NCBI GenBank assembly: GCA_020310875.1
Contig: CM035435.1
Location: 72,689,492-72,753,491, forward strand
Reading direction: 5' to 3'
DNA length: 64,000 nt
From: Ceratopteris richardii
Taxonomy: Eukaryota; Streptophyta; Polypodiopsida; Polypodiales; Pteridaceae
Shown: positions 37,887 through 49,197 of the stretch, piece by piece
How positions within the stretch are numbered: the first letter of the stretch is position 1
Layout of the letters: the number at the start of each line of letters is the position of its first letter
Notes under the pieces: model-generated
The model's database searches: none
What the model was told of the DNA's origin: nothing
Seen by the model: only the letters and a program-made list of their open reading frames with translations
Program-made: the position numbers and the translations under genes

Positions 37887-39000
37887 TTATCCCTTAATCC
37901 AATGGTTCACTCGGAATCTCTTCCATGCAACCTCTCCAACCATCCTTTCTCCGTTCCGCCAGCTATAAAAATCACTATCTCTGCAAGGCTTCAAACTTAT
38001 GACCCTGACACATTCGACACAAGCTAATCCTATCTTCTTTAGTATGCTACCATGATTGCCAACACCCTTTGCATGAGACTCTTTACTCACCATGCTCCAT
38101 TCCAGTTCATTATCCAATTTGTACTTTCTCCTAAGTTCCTTGTATCTAGAAGTCCCCTCTTCACAAGCATTTTGGCTATGCATGTCGATTGCATCCTCAC
38201 TTTTTCCATAGCTGTGAGCTTTTCCTTTATATCGGGAATGAGTCTCTTTTCCAAATGGTTCCTCAAAATCTTCCTTCCTTTCCATTCCTCTATCCCTACT
38301 ATCTCAACATCTCGAATACTGCCTCCCTTCATCTCTACCCTCCAAGAGGTCTCTCTCTTGATCGTTTGGTACCTTGCTAGAACCATCGCTTTCTATACAC
38401 CACTTGTCTCTTCTAGATCTGCCCCCACCCTTGTGGCCTTGCTTACATGTGTCATTACTAACAGAGTCATGTGCTTTGCTTATGCTAGAAGGTCGATGAC
38501 CATCTTGTCTCCCCATCTTCTTTGGATGATACCCTTGATCACGAGTCTTAGAAGAACGACTCCCACCATTCAAAAGATTTCTTCCGCTAATGTAAAAATC
38601 AGCCAGTTCTCTAACTACATGCTCTTCTTCTACAAATCCTACTTCTACCATCTCGTCTTCTTCCATCCTTACTTTCTTTTGATTTTCTAATAATGTGCAT
38701 GCATCACTGGCCAATAATTCTCTAACTTTTTCTTTCCCATTTGGATTCACTTTCTCCAACTCAACTCTCACATCTATTCCTTGTGCATTGGGCTCTCTTT
38801 TCAGCATCATCCCCGACTCTTGACATCTACTCTAGAGTTCAACTTCCAGAGCCACGATCTTTTTTCTCAAGTGTCTTACTTCCATTGCGCTTGCCCTCTC
38901 GACAGAGCACCTGAGTAGAGTACCAATGTCTAGAGTGACTTCCGTTCCAGCTAGCTTCTATACAATATCAATTTTTTCTTTTCTTCACTTTTCCTCTTGA
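37887..39000 (-). pseudogene. Decayed minus-strand coding region, unknown
   Basis: From 38810 to 37887 one minus-strand frame is open apart from a TGA at 38304. It continues upstream to about 39000 with a TAG near 38832 (MEVRHLRKKIVALEVEL precedes that stop). The text is charged and coil-prone. The upstream part (PSIPPFPERLKTPKCQEEK, then TLDIGTLLRCSVERASA) faintly recalls gypsy gag-protease linkers, but no knuckle or DTG motif follows. A second frame (38386-38087) also looks protein-like, so frameshifts are likely. I cannot assign a function. Confidence 0.4.
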
Positions 39001-39089
39001 CATTTTGGAGTCTTCAACCTCTCCGGGAATGGAGGGATGCTAGGTACAAATTTCTTTGTCACTAGCGGAAATATTTCTACTTTGTTCCC

Positions 39090-39574
39090 TTCAGGAATGC
39101 AGAAGAAGAAGAGATGGTTGGACATATCATTGGTGAATGTAGAAATATTGTCAAGCATAATGAAAAGAAGAAAGAAGCTTGCATGTCTATTGTTGAGAAT
39201 ACATATAATGTGAAGAATGGTGAAGCTATGTAGTTACATGTCATTATGATTCATCATCACATTCTACATGTATGATTGTGAATGAGGCTAACTTAGATTG
39301 GTTTCCTCATGGTGGTGCTTCAAAGAGCATCACTCAATGCATCAGATTTTTTGCCATCCTTGGATAATGCACCCAAGGGAGGGTATGTTGTATGTTCAAA
39401 AAAATTCTTATTATCATATTATTGTAGTTGGAGAAACTCAGCTTATCACTACAAATAGAGGCATTATTACCCTCACAAATCCACTATATATACCCGATAT
39501 CAAGAAAAACTTGATTTCACTTCCTCCTATTGCTAGTGCGAGACTTCGTGTAAATTTTTCTTTTCAAAATCAAT
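39090..39574 (+). pseudogene. Copia protease fragment (other family)
   Basis: Broken frames give CRNIVKHNEKKKEA, then a WFPHGGASKSIT version of the retropepsin loop (39300), then YIPDIKKNLIS (39496), the standard end of a copia protease. The DSG triad is changed to HGG. It ends where the reversed LTR of Copia-C starts. Confidence 0.65.
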
Positions 39575-40551
39575 TGTAATTATAGTAACAAAGGAGAGAT
39601 TACAAGAGAAATATGGAAACCAAAGATTATGTGGGATGAGGTGACCATTGTGAAAAATGAGGAGTTGAGCTTAAACACACTCTCAAAGAATATATAAGAT
39701 GAGATATGAGAGACAAATAAGTGAGCAATCCTTAAACCAACAAGAATACAAAGTTCAGTAGTAGAAGCTAACTCAAGCTCAAACTACTTGAAAAGAACAA
39801 AGCTAATAACACAATGAAATGAGCTCAATGATACAAATGAAGCCAATGTATAAGTATACACCACTCCACTTGAGTCCCTAGGATGCACTCCACAACTACA
39901 AGACATGAGTCGACTGTCTCTCAACTCCAGCCCTCTGTCTGTCTTCTAAAAATGCTCAGAAGCTTCTGTTTAAATAGGCATAACTCTCTAATGCATCGGA
40001 GTTTGGTGAAACTGTTTTAGATGGAGATTCTCCATGATATGCGCACAACTTTGCTGAAGAAACCATTTTGAGATGACACATGTAGCTCAAGATACAAGCT
40101 TCCAAAGTTGGCCTACTAGCCGTTTTGACAAATCACTCAATTCTCTACCTACCAACTTGCGGCCAGCATAACTTGAGTTTGGAGATGCGTTTGCGGGAGA
40201 TTTTTGGTGAGCTGATACCTGATATTATGACAAGATATAAGATCGTTGCCAAAGTCATTGCCAACAAATTCTCCACCCATTTGAGAGTGTGGTTAAGCGA
40301 GGAGGATGCACGGTTAGCAAGATATGATCCATGCAAAACTACTTTCAGAAAAGGTGTGCTACTATCCTGAAACTTTTCCTAAATTATAGGAGCACTTTTC
40401 CAACTTGGCATTGACTTCAAATATGCTTTATTCACGACTATGACTCACGCAAAAAACATAATAAATCACTCTAAGAAATTAATGAACTTTAATAAAGAGT
40501 TCAACCTATAATAATACTTTGAAGAATGGTATGGACTTGCATATTCCAACA
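39575..40551 (-). repeat. 3' LTR of Copia-C (minus strand)
   Basis: About 977 bp; on the minus strand it starts TGTTGGAATATGCAAG (40551) directly after the purine tract GAGGGAAGG and ends near AATTACA (39575). Its far boundary is inferred from the end of the neighbouring protease fragment. It contains a LINE-like piece (40220-40310). Confidence 0.6.
40220..40310 (+). pseudogene. LINE RT scrap inside the Copia-C LTR
   Basis: The peptide YKIVAKVIANKFSTHLRVWL parallels YKIIAKVIANRISCHLRSWL of the intact LINE at 53.14 kb, about 75% identical in DNA over some 80 bases by eye. It covers the RT region just before FIKGR. Either a LINE fragment landed in this LTR or the LTR captured it. Confidence 0.7.
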
Positions 40552-40675
40552 CCTTCCCTCAAGTCCAACATCATCAAAATAATAAGAACCTGAAACAAAA
40601 TGCTTGCTGAAGGCATATGAAGATGAGCCTTCCCTTATTTGTTGAACATGATAAACCTTCCCTTACTCATGACTT
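40552..40675 (-). other. Copia-C 3' non-coding tail
   Basis: The region between the stop of the polyprotein (about 40676) and the LTR is purine-rich on the minus strand, with repeated AAGGGAAGG words. It includes the polypurine tract. Confidence 0.6.
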
Positions 40676-43561
40676 CCTTCCCTTAAGGGGAGCTCCATCA
40701 TGCCAAGTGATGATCTATGCTTGATGAAAAACTCCTTGCTGAGAGCTTTAGTGAAGAGGTCAGCCACATTTTCCTTTGTGTTGCAATGGTGTAAGATGAT
40801 ATCACCACAATTCATTGATGCATGATTGGATTCTTTGCCAAAGATTCAGCTGAGACATTATCACAATGAATTGTGGTAGGTTGGTTTTCACCGAAACCAA
40901 TCTCATCCAAGTATCTTCTCAGCCAAATAGCTTCACAAGCTAAGGTTGTGAGAGCTTTGTATTCAGCTTCTGTAGAGGATAAGCTGATCATACTTTGCTT
41001 TTTGGAACTCCATGAAATATCTCCATTGCCTAGGACGAAGGCATTTCCACTTATGCTCTTTCTATCAACCAAGTTTGTTGCATAATCTGAATCACTAAAT
41101 CCATGAAGATTCAATGTATCTCCTCCATAGAGAATTTCAAGTGAAGAAGTACCTTTCAAATATCTTAGTATCCTCTTGGCTGTATTCCAATGAGATACTT
41201 TCGGAGCTTGTAGATATTAGGAGAGAGAGTTCACTGCAAAACAAATATCAGGTCTTGTGATGGTCAAATAGAGGAGAGATCCTATGAGTTGTGTATATAG
41301 TGTTTCATCATATGGAACACCATTCTCATCCTTCGTGAGTTTGAGAGTTGACTCCATAGGTGTAGAGACTGGCTTAGAGTGAGACATCTCAAACCTATCA
41401 AGAATGGAAAAAAGGTACTTTTGTTGAGAGATAAATATATCTCCTTTCTCTAGTTGAGAGACTTTGATAGCTCGAGGAGCTTGCTTCATACCATACAAAC
41501 TTTTGAGAAGTTTTCATACCATGTGCTCTTTACCTTTGACAATGTATCCTTCCGGTTGTTGCATGTAGACTTCTTCCTCAAGTATGCCATTGAGGAAGGC
41601 ATTGTTGACATCCATTTGCTTCACCTTCCACTTGAATATGGAGGCAAGGGAAAGTAATAACCTAACTGAACTCATCTTTGCTACTGGAGCATATGTTTCA
41701 TCATAATCCAATCCATATTGTTGAGAATATCCTTTAGGTACTAACCTTGCTTTGTGTCTATCTATCTTCCCTTCCTTGTTGAATTTCAGCTTGTAGAGCC
41801 ATTTGCATCCAATTGCTTTCTTGTTGGGAGGTAATGGACATAACTCCCATGTCCCATTTTGATGACGAGCAGCCATCTCTTTGTCCATAGCTTCTTGCCA
41901 TTCTTTTTTAGTACTAGCAGCCTTGTATGTTGACGGTTCTTCATGTTGTAAAATAGAGCTAAGCAAAGCAACATTACTTTGCTCAAAACTTGAGGAACTA
42001 CCTCGTTGATATGTAAGTCTTTGAGGTTGTGTTCTGATCCTTGAAGACCTTCTAAGAGTTGCACGGTGATCTTCATCTTCTTCCTCTAATTCTTCAATGG
42101 TTTCCTCATGTGTAGAAGAGGGAACTTCAACTTTAACTATTTTTGAAGAGCTTTTATCAAAATCTGAAATTGATGCTGAACTGAAGCTTGAATTCTCATA
42201 AAAAATCACATCCCTTGATAGGAATGTCTCCTTCTTACATGGATCATAAAGTTTGTTAGCTTTGCTTACATCACTATATCCAACAAAGATGCATTTCCTT
42301 GACTTGTCATCCAACTTTTTCCTCTTTTCATTTGGAATGTGAGAAAATGTGAGGCAACCAAAAACTCTTAAATGATGTACCTTAGGCTTGATGTTGTGAA
42401 GAGCTTCATAGGGGGTAATTCCCTTCAAGACTTTGTTAGGAGACCTATTCATCAAATAGCATGAAGTGTTTTTTGCTTCAGCCCAAAAGATGTTGCCCAG
42501 ACCTATGACTTTGAGCATGCATCTTGCTGCTTCAAATAATATCCTATTCTTCCTCTCTGCCACTCCATTTTGTTGTGGAGTGTAGCTGCAAGTAAGTTGC
42601 CTTTGAATGCCATTCTCAAGTAGATAATGGATGAAATCCTTCGACAAGAATTCTCCTCCATTGTCAGACCGTAGATTCTTTAGTCTTCGTCCTGTCATCT
42701 TTTCCACCATAGCACGAAAGTGTTTGAAAATCTGAAATACATCAACCTTGGACTTCATAAAATAAACCCAAGTATATCTAGAGAAATTATCCGTGAAGGT
42801 AACAAAATAAATATTCCCTCCAAGTGAGGGAGTGTGGGTTGAATCACATACATCAGCATGCACTACATCAAGTATATCAACGTGCCCTTGAGCTGTTCTT
42901 TGGGAACTTACTCCTAACATGCTTTCCAAGGTAGCACGCTTCACACACTTTTCCAATACTTTGTAAGGCTGGAATTCCAGTGACCATGTCTTTCTCCTTC
43001 AGCATACACATACTATTGAAGTTCAAGTGACCATACCTCTTGTGCCATAACTCGGTAGGCATAGTGGGGGCTGCTTTGTCATTTCCCATTGCTGAAAATG
43101 CAGAGACTTCTCCTTCTAACTTGAAAAGCTTTCCTTGCTTTCTTCCTCTAGCAACCACTGCAGGAATTATTTGGATCTTTAATGAGGCATTGCTGGTCTT
43201 GAAACTCTATTTTGAGTCCCTTCTCAGTCATAGCTCCAACTGAAAGTAGATTCTTGGTAAGCGATGGTACCAAGAGAACATTGCCGAGTGTCTTTTTCTC
43301 TCCCGTTCTCAATCGAAATGGTATGTCACCTTTCCCTGCAATAGAATTTGGAGTACTATCTGCCATAAATGTAGTACCATTATGAGAATCATCAATATTA
43401 GAAAAGTATTGAGCATGAGAAGTCATATGAGAACTTGCTCCGCTATCGATCCACCATGGTTCCTCTTTGGGATCATGTGTATGGGCTGCTATCTCTTCTA
43501 ATGATACAAGTGAAGAATCTTCTTCAAAATGAGTGGACTCATTTCCACCTTCTCCATCCAT
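40676..43561 (-). pseudogene. Copia-C protease, integrase, RT, RNase H
   Basis: Minus-strand copia of a second family. Protease: WWIDSGASSHMT (43450). Zinc module: LWHKRYGHLNF (43050). Integrase core in a 480-codon open frame: TFTDNFSRYTW (42800), LRSDNGGEFLSK (42660), NGVAERKN (42570). RT: NGTWELCPLPPNKKAIGCKW (41860), DVNNAFLNG (41600), YGMKQAPRA (41490). Directly after APRA the frame jumps to VSQLEKGDIF, so the YVDD catalytic segment is deleted. RNase H: SDSDYATNLVDRKS and SSTEAEYKAL (41080-40960). The tail ends TKALSKEFFIKHRSS at about 40690. Confidence 0.9.
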
Positions 43562-44107
43562 GTAGTGGGCTGATCTTCCTCTCCCATTATCTTGATTACT
43601 CCTGCAATATTTAGCAAAATGGCCATACCTAGAGCAATTGTAACATTGGATAGAGTAATATCTACCTCTATCTTCTCCTCTTCCTCTACCTCTTGAGGAA
43701 GGATGTCCTCTTTCTTGGAAAGGTTGATTACCTTCATGATCTTGTCGATCTTGGTTGTGAGTGGGCTGATGCCGCCCTCTTTCTTTTTGTGTGTTGAATC
43801 TTCCTCTTCCTCTTCCGTTGATGAGAAGAGTGTGTTGTCATTCAATGTTGATGCCTTTCCTCGATCATGTATTGACTGCATTGGAGCCTGCCTTTGATCT
43901 TCATCTCTAAAAATTTGTTCCATCTTCTCAAGAGATGGCTTCTCCCTCAAGATCATGAGGCCTTGAACTAAGCCTTCATATCCATCTCGCAATCCATGGA
44001 TGATGATTGTAGAGAGCTCGTTGTCAGACATCTTATCTCCAACAACCACTAGTTGTTGATGTAGATCCTTGCCTCTCTTGATGAAGCTTGAAGCATCCTC
44101 TCCATTA
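43562..44107 (-). pseudogene. Copia-C gag C-terminal half
   Basis: Minus-strand gag from GEDASSFIKRGKDLHQQLVV (44107) with the ELSTIIIHGLRDGYEGLVQG core, and a basic, glutamate-rich tail. The knuckle region is frameshifted. Everything N-terminal of GEDASS, as well as the primer site and 5' LTR, is missing; foreign sequence begins at about 44108. Confidence 0.8.
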
Positions 44108-44109
44108 GG

Positions 44110-44142
44110 GCGAAAAACGGCCCAAAAAGGGCCGTGTAAGGA
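44110..44142. repeat. Palindromic G-rich start of region T
   Basis: The word ACGGCCCAAAAAGGGCCGT (44116-44134) is a perfect 7-bp-arm palindrome next to GGGCGAAAA, exactly where copia homology stops. It could be part of a transposon terminus, preceded by TTA. No partner copy is seen near 58-59 kb. Confidence 0.35.
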
Positions 44143-44350
44143 TTTCAATTAGTTGTTCTTAATCTGGATTAAAGTTGTCAAATCCTTTAAGAAATTCCAT
44201 GTAATTTCATTTAAAACCTATCTTATGCAAATTTTGAAGAGAGAGAAACTTGTATGATAATCATGAAAAGTTTGTGTGATATCTTACGACTCGAAGTTTG
44301 TGCTCACCGGGCGCTGATCAAAATTTGAATTTTCCTCTTGTTCACGGACC

Positions 44351-44358
44351 TATATAAT
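44351..44358 (+). promoter_or_regulatory. TATA box of gene A
   Basis: TATATAAT, 107 bases before the gene A ATG at 44465. Two copies of TTTTCATAGCAG lie between (44394 and 44452). Confidence 0.5.
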
Positions 44359-44464
44359 GTGTGCTGATGACGTTTTGCGCTTTTTTACTCTACTTTTCAT
44401 AGCAGGCATGTTTCTCTCTTTCACGTCATTTTAGACACTTGCCAGTCATTTTTCATAGCAGACC

Positions 44465-46850
44465 ATGGAGAACCTTAACCCAAATACTCTCGCTGAGCTT
44501 TCAAACAATCGAAATCATTGTGAAATGTTCCATATCAACATTGAAGTTAGTCAGGAGTATGTGACGACAAGAAAAGTATTTCAAAGGGCTCTTCATCCTC
44601 CTGAAGTGGATGGATTGCGAAAGGAAGGCAAGAAACATATTGACATATGGACATATGAATCTGTTTATCCAATTGATCCACAAACTGGAAGGTACCTCCC
44701 TTTTCATAATCTTCATGATCTGATTATATTTGTAGGAGATGGTGAGGATGGTTTACGAGGCTATTGTTCAAGGCTCTTGGATATTTCAAGGAATTATGTA
44801 CAATACATAAACTGTCTACAAAACACACTACATCAGAAGGATTTACATATGAGGGAGCTAGAAAACAAATTATCCACTTTATCTTCTCAGTTAGAGTCTT
44901 TTAAAAAAATGAAAGAAACTCCTATAGGTTTGAGAATGCGGTCAAAACGAGTACAACCTTTTTTAGATTTGACTGAAAAATCTGGCGAGAAAAAGAAAAG
45001 AATGAAAATTTTTAGAGATCATGTGACAAATGTGCTAGGTTTCAATATGTCGAGCAGTTTTGAGCGCATACATTTCTGTAATGAAATTTTGAGTCAAAAT
45101 GATGTTTTAAGACTATTGAAACTAAATGAAAATACATGCTTGAAATGCTTTGTTTTTCAAAAACTCATGACAGAAATGAATCTGTTACTAGAACCATCTC
45201 AAATTCAGAAGATTTGTGATAATGTCGGAGTGAGTAGGAAAGGTTATAGAGCAATGTCAAAAGTTTGGTGTGAATTTTTAAAATTTAACAAAGTTAAAAG
45301 TTTTGGATTGCCTAGACTCCATCATGTTTAGGAAAGTTTCGGCTCTGCTTGAATAAGAAGATCACATCAGTATTTGGTGAATATAAACATATTCACGGTA
45401 ACATGCCTTACAAAGTAGGAAAACAAAAGTTACATTTCACTTACAATGCATTTAACAACATATGGGTAGATATTATAAAACTTCAAACATACATGGTTCA
45501 GTTCTATAATATAAAAGAACATGAATGTTCTGGTCTATTGAAATTTATAATCAAACTTGATGAAGTTGAGCTTAAAAAACATCAAAAGATGGAGAGAATA
45601 AGTATTGCACTGATGAACAAAGCTTTGGAATATAGCCTTGGGAAATTGGATACTCCATCTCTCAAAGTACAATCAGAAATGGAGTTATGGTGGGTTGGCT
45701 GTGCTCAAGTTCCATCTGAGATCCATAAAACACTTAAATGGTTATTCTCACAGACAAACATTCCAAATGTTATCCAAAAGCATCATGCAGGAGAATTGTT
45801 GAATGTCAAAGACTACGGGAACTTTCAAGTTGAGTGGCATTTGAGTGGAGACCTAAAGACGCTCAAATGCATGTTTGGTATAAGTGGGGGAGCAAATTCT
45901 AAGTACCCTTGCCAAAGCCCAGGCACAAATGGATGGATTGCTAGAGCTGAGGCTGAAGAGGCTCCTTCCAGAAAAAATGTTATTCTTCATAACTACTCAT
46001 CTTCTTCAATGATTTGGGATCCCATACTTCCAATATCATTGACAAACGTACACATATGTACACTACATGCAGAGTTAAGAATCATTGACAAGTTGGTCCG
46101 TCTTCACTTGGATTATGCATATTCTATCAAGCCAACAACTCTTGCAGATGAGTGCATAAAAAAATGTGAATGTCTTCTTTCAGAAATGGGATTTCATGGT
46201 GGTGATGTTCATCTAAGAAAAGATCCAAAGCTTTCACAAAATGTAGGTGATGTACTACAGGATGTCTCAATGGGAGGTGCAAAAGCAAGGAGATTCTTCA
46301 GCAACCATGATGACAAACAACAAAATGCCATGTGGAATTGTTGGAAAAATTTTTGTGCGGTCATGACTAATGTAAAAAGCAAACTAGAAATAGCAAAAAA
46401 GAGAATGGAGGTGTGGGTCAAACTAGATAATCTTTTGAAGATCATGAGGCAGCAGGTAACATCAAAAAGTTATGTGACAGATTTCAGAAAGGTGACCACA
46501 GAGCTTATAGAAACCATCATAGAGGCATGGGGTGCCAAAGACATAACATATTACTTGGTGAATTCCAAAGATATTTTATTCAATTTATTTATTTTTAATT
46601 GAAATAAAGATCTAATGAGATTCTCCTGCTCTTCTAGCATATTCTTCTTGTGCATGGTGCATTCTTTGCAGAAAAAGAACCACTTGCCATGTGAAACACC
46701 CAAGGCATGAAAAAATCTAATTATCAAGCAAGAACAAGCTTCTTTAGGTGTACAAGGAAAGGAGGAGGAGTAACAAAGATCAATGCCTTCAGAGAGCTTT
46801 TTGATTGGTTCTTTAGAAGACAATTACAAAGGACCTCATGCCAAATATAA
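44465..46850 (+). pseudogene. Gene A, transposon-linked family protein, two exons
   Basis: The ATG at 44465 (ACCATGG) opens MENLNPNTLAELSNN. Residues 1-288 include a coiled coil (about 115-155). A one-base shift near 45325-45348 moves the frame; it then runs to 46557. GTGAAT at 46558 and CTTCTAG ending at 46637 bound an 80-bp intron in phase 0, and exon 2 (46638-46850) adds about 70 residues with a TGA at 46692-46694 where tryptophan is expected. Landmarks: MFGISGGANSKYPCQSPG, VHICTLHAELRIIDKLVRL, and in exon 2 HILLVHGAFF, NTQGMKKSNYQARTSFFR and FRELFDWFFRR. I recall this set of motifs from repeated proteins near mobile elements in plants and animals, but cannot name the family or a catalytic triad. 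About 770 residues when whole. Confidence 0.7.
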
Positions 46851-47188
46851 TCAGAAGGATATGGCGATCACGAGACAAAATCATCATGTATCAATATCAC
46901 AAAATGAAAAAGACTACATTTCAAATAGAGCTTTATTATTTGCAATGTCTTTTATTTCTTTGAGAAATAAAGATGTCATGTATGTACATTTCATGATGTA
47001 TTAAGCTTTGAAAAGAAATATGTCTATTACCATCAGATGACTTTGACCAAAGAACAGATCATGGATCAATAACAATTAATATTAGGCCATGGATCAATTA
47101 CAACAAAAAAATTTGCAATGTCTCATATCACATTGGGCAATTTCTGTATATGTACATTTGTTGAGATATAGAATTTGAAAAAATGAAG
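46851..47188. other. Convergent spacer between genes A and B
   Basis: AT-rich spacer holding the 3' ends of gene A (plus) and gene B (minus). AATAAA at about 46965 could serve as the poly(A) signal of gene A. Confidence 0.5.
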
Positions 47189-47743
47189 TCATTCCTTGAG
47201 CCTCTTTAAAGAGCTTGGCTCTGGCAAATCACCTCTATATCTGAGGAACTCTTTTCTCCTGTATCTAGCAATGCTTTTTAAATCTGACACCCCTACAGCC
47301 ATTGCATAGCTTGAATAACAAAGAAAGTACCATGCGCTTGAAACATTGAGTCCTGTGGCATATCTTAAAAGTCTGAATGCAGTTGCTCTTTCAAGCAACA
47401 AAACTCTATAAGCATTAAAGGGTATTGGAGTAAAACCCATGTATTTTGATAAAGTCCTCAAGTAGAACAATGCAAAGTTTGGCTCCTCACTATAGTGCTT
47501 GTGAATAACACAAAAAGTGTCTAGGTTCAAGTTTGGAAGATAATGGATAATAGAATGAATATCCACCTTAGCTTTTCCTTTCTTTTCTATGGCTTTTCTT
47601 GTTCCCTTGCCCCTACCAAGGTAACTGACTTCATCCAATAAAGTTAACTATGGTAAAAAGGAAAAACAAGGTTAGATGAAGTGCAAGCACACTTTAGGAG
47701 TCATGAAAAGTAACTTAAAACAATTAGACAAAAAGCAAGAGAC

Positions 47744-47810
47744 ACGACTGATGCAAGCGATTAGGGTCTTTAGAGAAATTCAGACGGTCATTATCGCTTG
47801 CATCAGTCGT
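47744..47810. repeat. Hairpin 1
   Basis: Arms ACGACTGATGCAAGCGAT (47744-47761) and its perfect complement (47793-47810), 18 bp, loop of 31 bases. Inside the gene B intron. Confidence 0.9.
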
Positions 47811-47918
47811 CATCAATATCTCTTTGCAAACTACCTAGAAACATGTTATATTTGTTGAATGAGGGGAATTCTTACAAGCCAGATATCTAATATCAATGCT
47901 GCATGCAACTCCTAGACA

Positions 47919-47981
47919 GATCGATACAAGCGATAAGGCCCAACGAAAAATATCCGATGGGCCTTATCGCTTGCATCGGTC
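47919..47981. repeat. Hairpin 2
   Basis: 23-bp arms (47919-47941 and 47959-47981) with two mismatches; right arm GGGCCTTATCGCTTGCATCG plus GTC. The loop is 17 bases. Gene B intron. Confidence 0.9.
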
Positions 47982-48135
47982 GTGATCGATTTTTGACACT
48001 TCTAATGGAGATCTTGGAAAAATCTGATAGAAGCTAGAGATTTTGCATCGGTCCCATCTCATATCCTTAGCCTAAAATTCTTGAGAATATAGTTAACTGT
48101 ATACCTTGACATCATCTTCGTCAAGTCCAAACAGG

Positions 48136-48198
48136 ATCGGTGCAAGCAATAAGGCCCAACGAAAAATATCTGATGGGCCTTATCGCTTGCATCGGTCG
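48136..48198. repeat. Hairpin 3
   Basis: 23-bp arms (48136-48158 and 48176-48198), left arm GATCGGTGCAAGCAATAAGG plus CCC, three mismatches. The loop is nearly identical to that of hairpin 2. Gene B intron. Confidence 0.9.
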
Positions 48199-48332
48199 TG
48201 ATCGACTTTTCACAGTTTAAATGGAGACCTTGGAGAAAACCGATTGTCGCATCTCATCTCCTTAGCCTTAAAATCATGAGAATATATTTTACTACATACC
48301 TTGACCTCATCTTCCTCTTCAAGTCCGAACAC

Positions 48333-48395
48333 GACCGATGCAAGCGATAAGGCCCAACGAAAATTATCCGATGGGCCTTATCGCTTGCATCGGTC
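48333..48395. repeat. Hairpin 4
   Basis: Perfect 23-bp arms (48333-48355 and 48373-48395), left arm GACCGATGCAAGCGATAAGG plus CCC; the best copy of the family. Gene B intron, next to its donor site. Confidence 0.95.
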
Positions 48396-49197
48396 ATGGT
48401 CGATTTCTCACTAAAAATGGAGATCTCGGACAAAACCTTTAATTCATAAGAATATATTAAACAACATACCTTGACCTCATCTTCCTGCTCGATGAGCTCT
48501 TTTGAGTCAATACAAATTGTTCCTTTGTCCTCAGCAACATCCAAGAATGAATAGCCACGCCCAAACAAGTATATTCCAAGTTGCTTCTAATGCTCATCAA
48601 ACTCTTCATCAGCAAGTCTTGGCTTCTCTGAGATAGCTTTCTCAGAGCATTTTGAAAGAGCTTGTGATGAATCTTTGAATTCTTCATTAGACAAATCCAA
48701 ATCAAGACGCAAAAATTCTTCTTTTCTTTCTCCTTTCTTATTGATGAATCTCCTTGCAACTTCTTCTGACTCAGCTATAGCTGCAAGGCAGTAGTCCTCC
48801 CTTAGATTGAAAAGTTCCTGAATGTAAAATAGAGGTATAAACTCTTTTTTAGAGATAAAGTAAAAAGGTAGATTTAGGAGAAAAACTCTTTTTTAGAGAT
48901 AAAACTCTTCTTCAGTTGGCTCCCTTATTGCAGTTTCTGCTTTAAAAGTGGCCACATCAAAACGTTTGACCTACTCTTCTTCTGCTTGGAGATTGATCTC
49001 CTCAACAATCTCCATGACACCTTTCATAGTTTTTGAGCTTCCCTCAAGTGTCATCTCTAAGTAAGGCTCGTCTTCAACATGAACATTTTCCTCCTTTTCA
49101 ACTGAGATGTGATCAAGCCATATCAAGAAGGCAATGTTTAAAGGGAGCAAGTAGTTTCAAGGACACATGAAAATGACGAAATGGGGACGCTGGTTCG

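Larger units (their letters stand above)
48050..48480 (-). repeat. Repeated unit: exon end, splice donor, hairpin
   Basis: On the minus strand the last exon bases of gene B (GATGAGGTCAAG) and the donor GTATGT plus the following AATATATTCT occur three times, ending near 48470, 48299 and 48113, each followed downstream by a hairpin. The spacing is about 170-190 bases. The exon end, donor and hairpin were therefore amplified together. Confidence 0.8.

Noticed and set aside
38052-38690. 212-codon plus-strand frame rich in Phe, Leu and Ser
   Set aside because: It is antisense to the charged minus-strand coding remnant and has no domain.
44465-46602. KDZ/Plavaka-type or hAT transposase identity for gene A
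   Set aside because: I looked for the characteristic motifs of those families and did not see them; no DDE triad could be assigned by eye.
46551-46823. Minus-strand frame with a Cys cluster (FFFCKECTMHKK)
   Set aside because: The plus strand over the same bases gives gene A exon 2 with a good intron and the family motifs, so the minus reading is a shadow.
47744-48395. MicroRNA precursor cluster
   Set aside because: Arms are only 18-23 bp with short loops, shorter than typical plant miRNA stems; a DNA or transposon role is more likely, though small-RNA data could reopen this.
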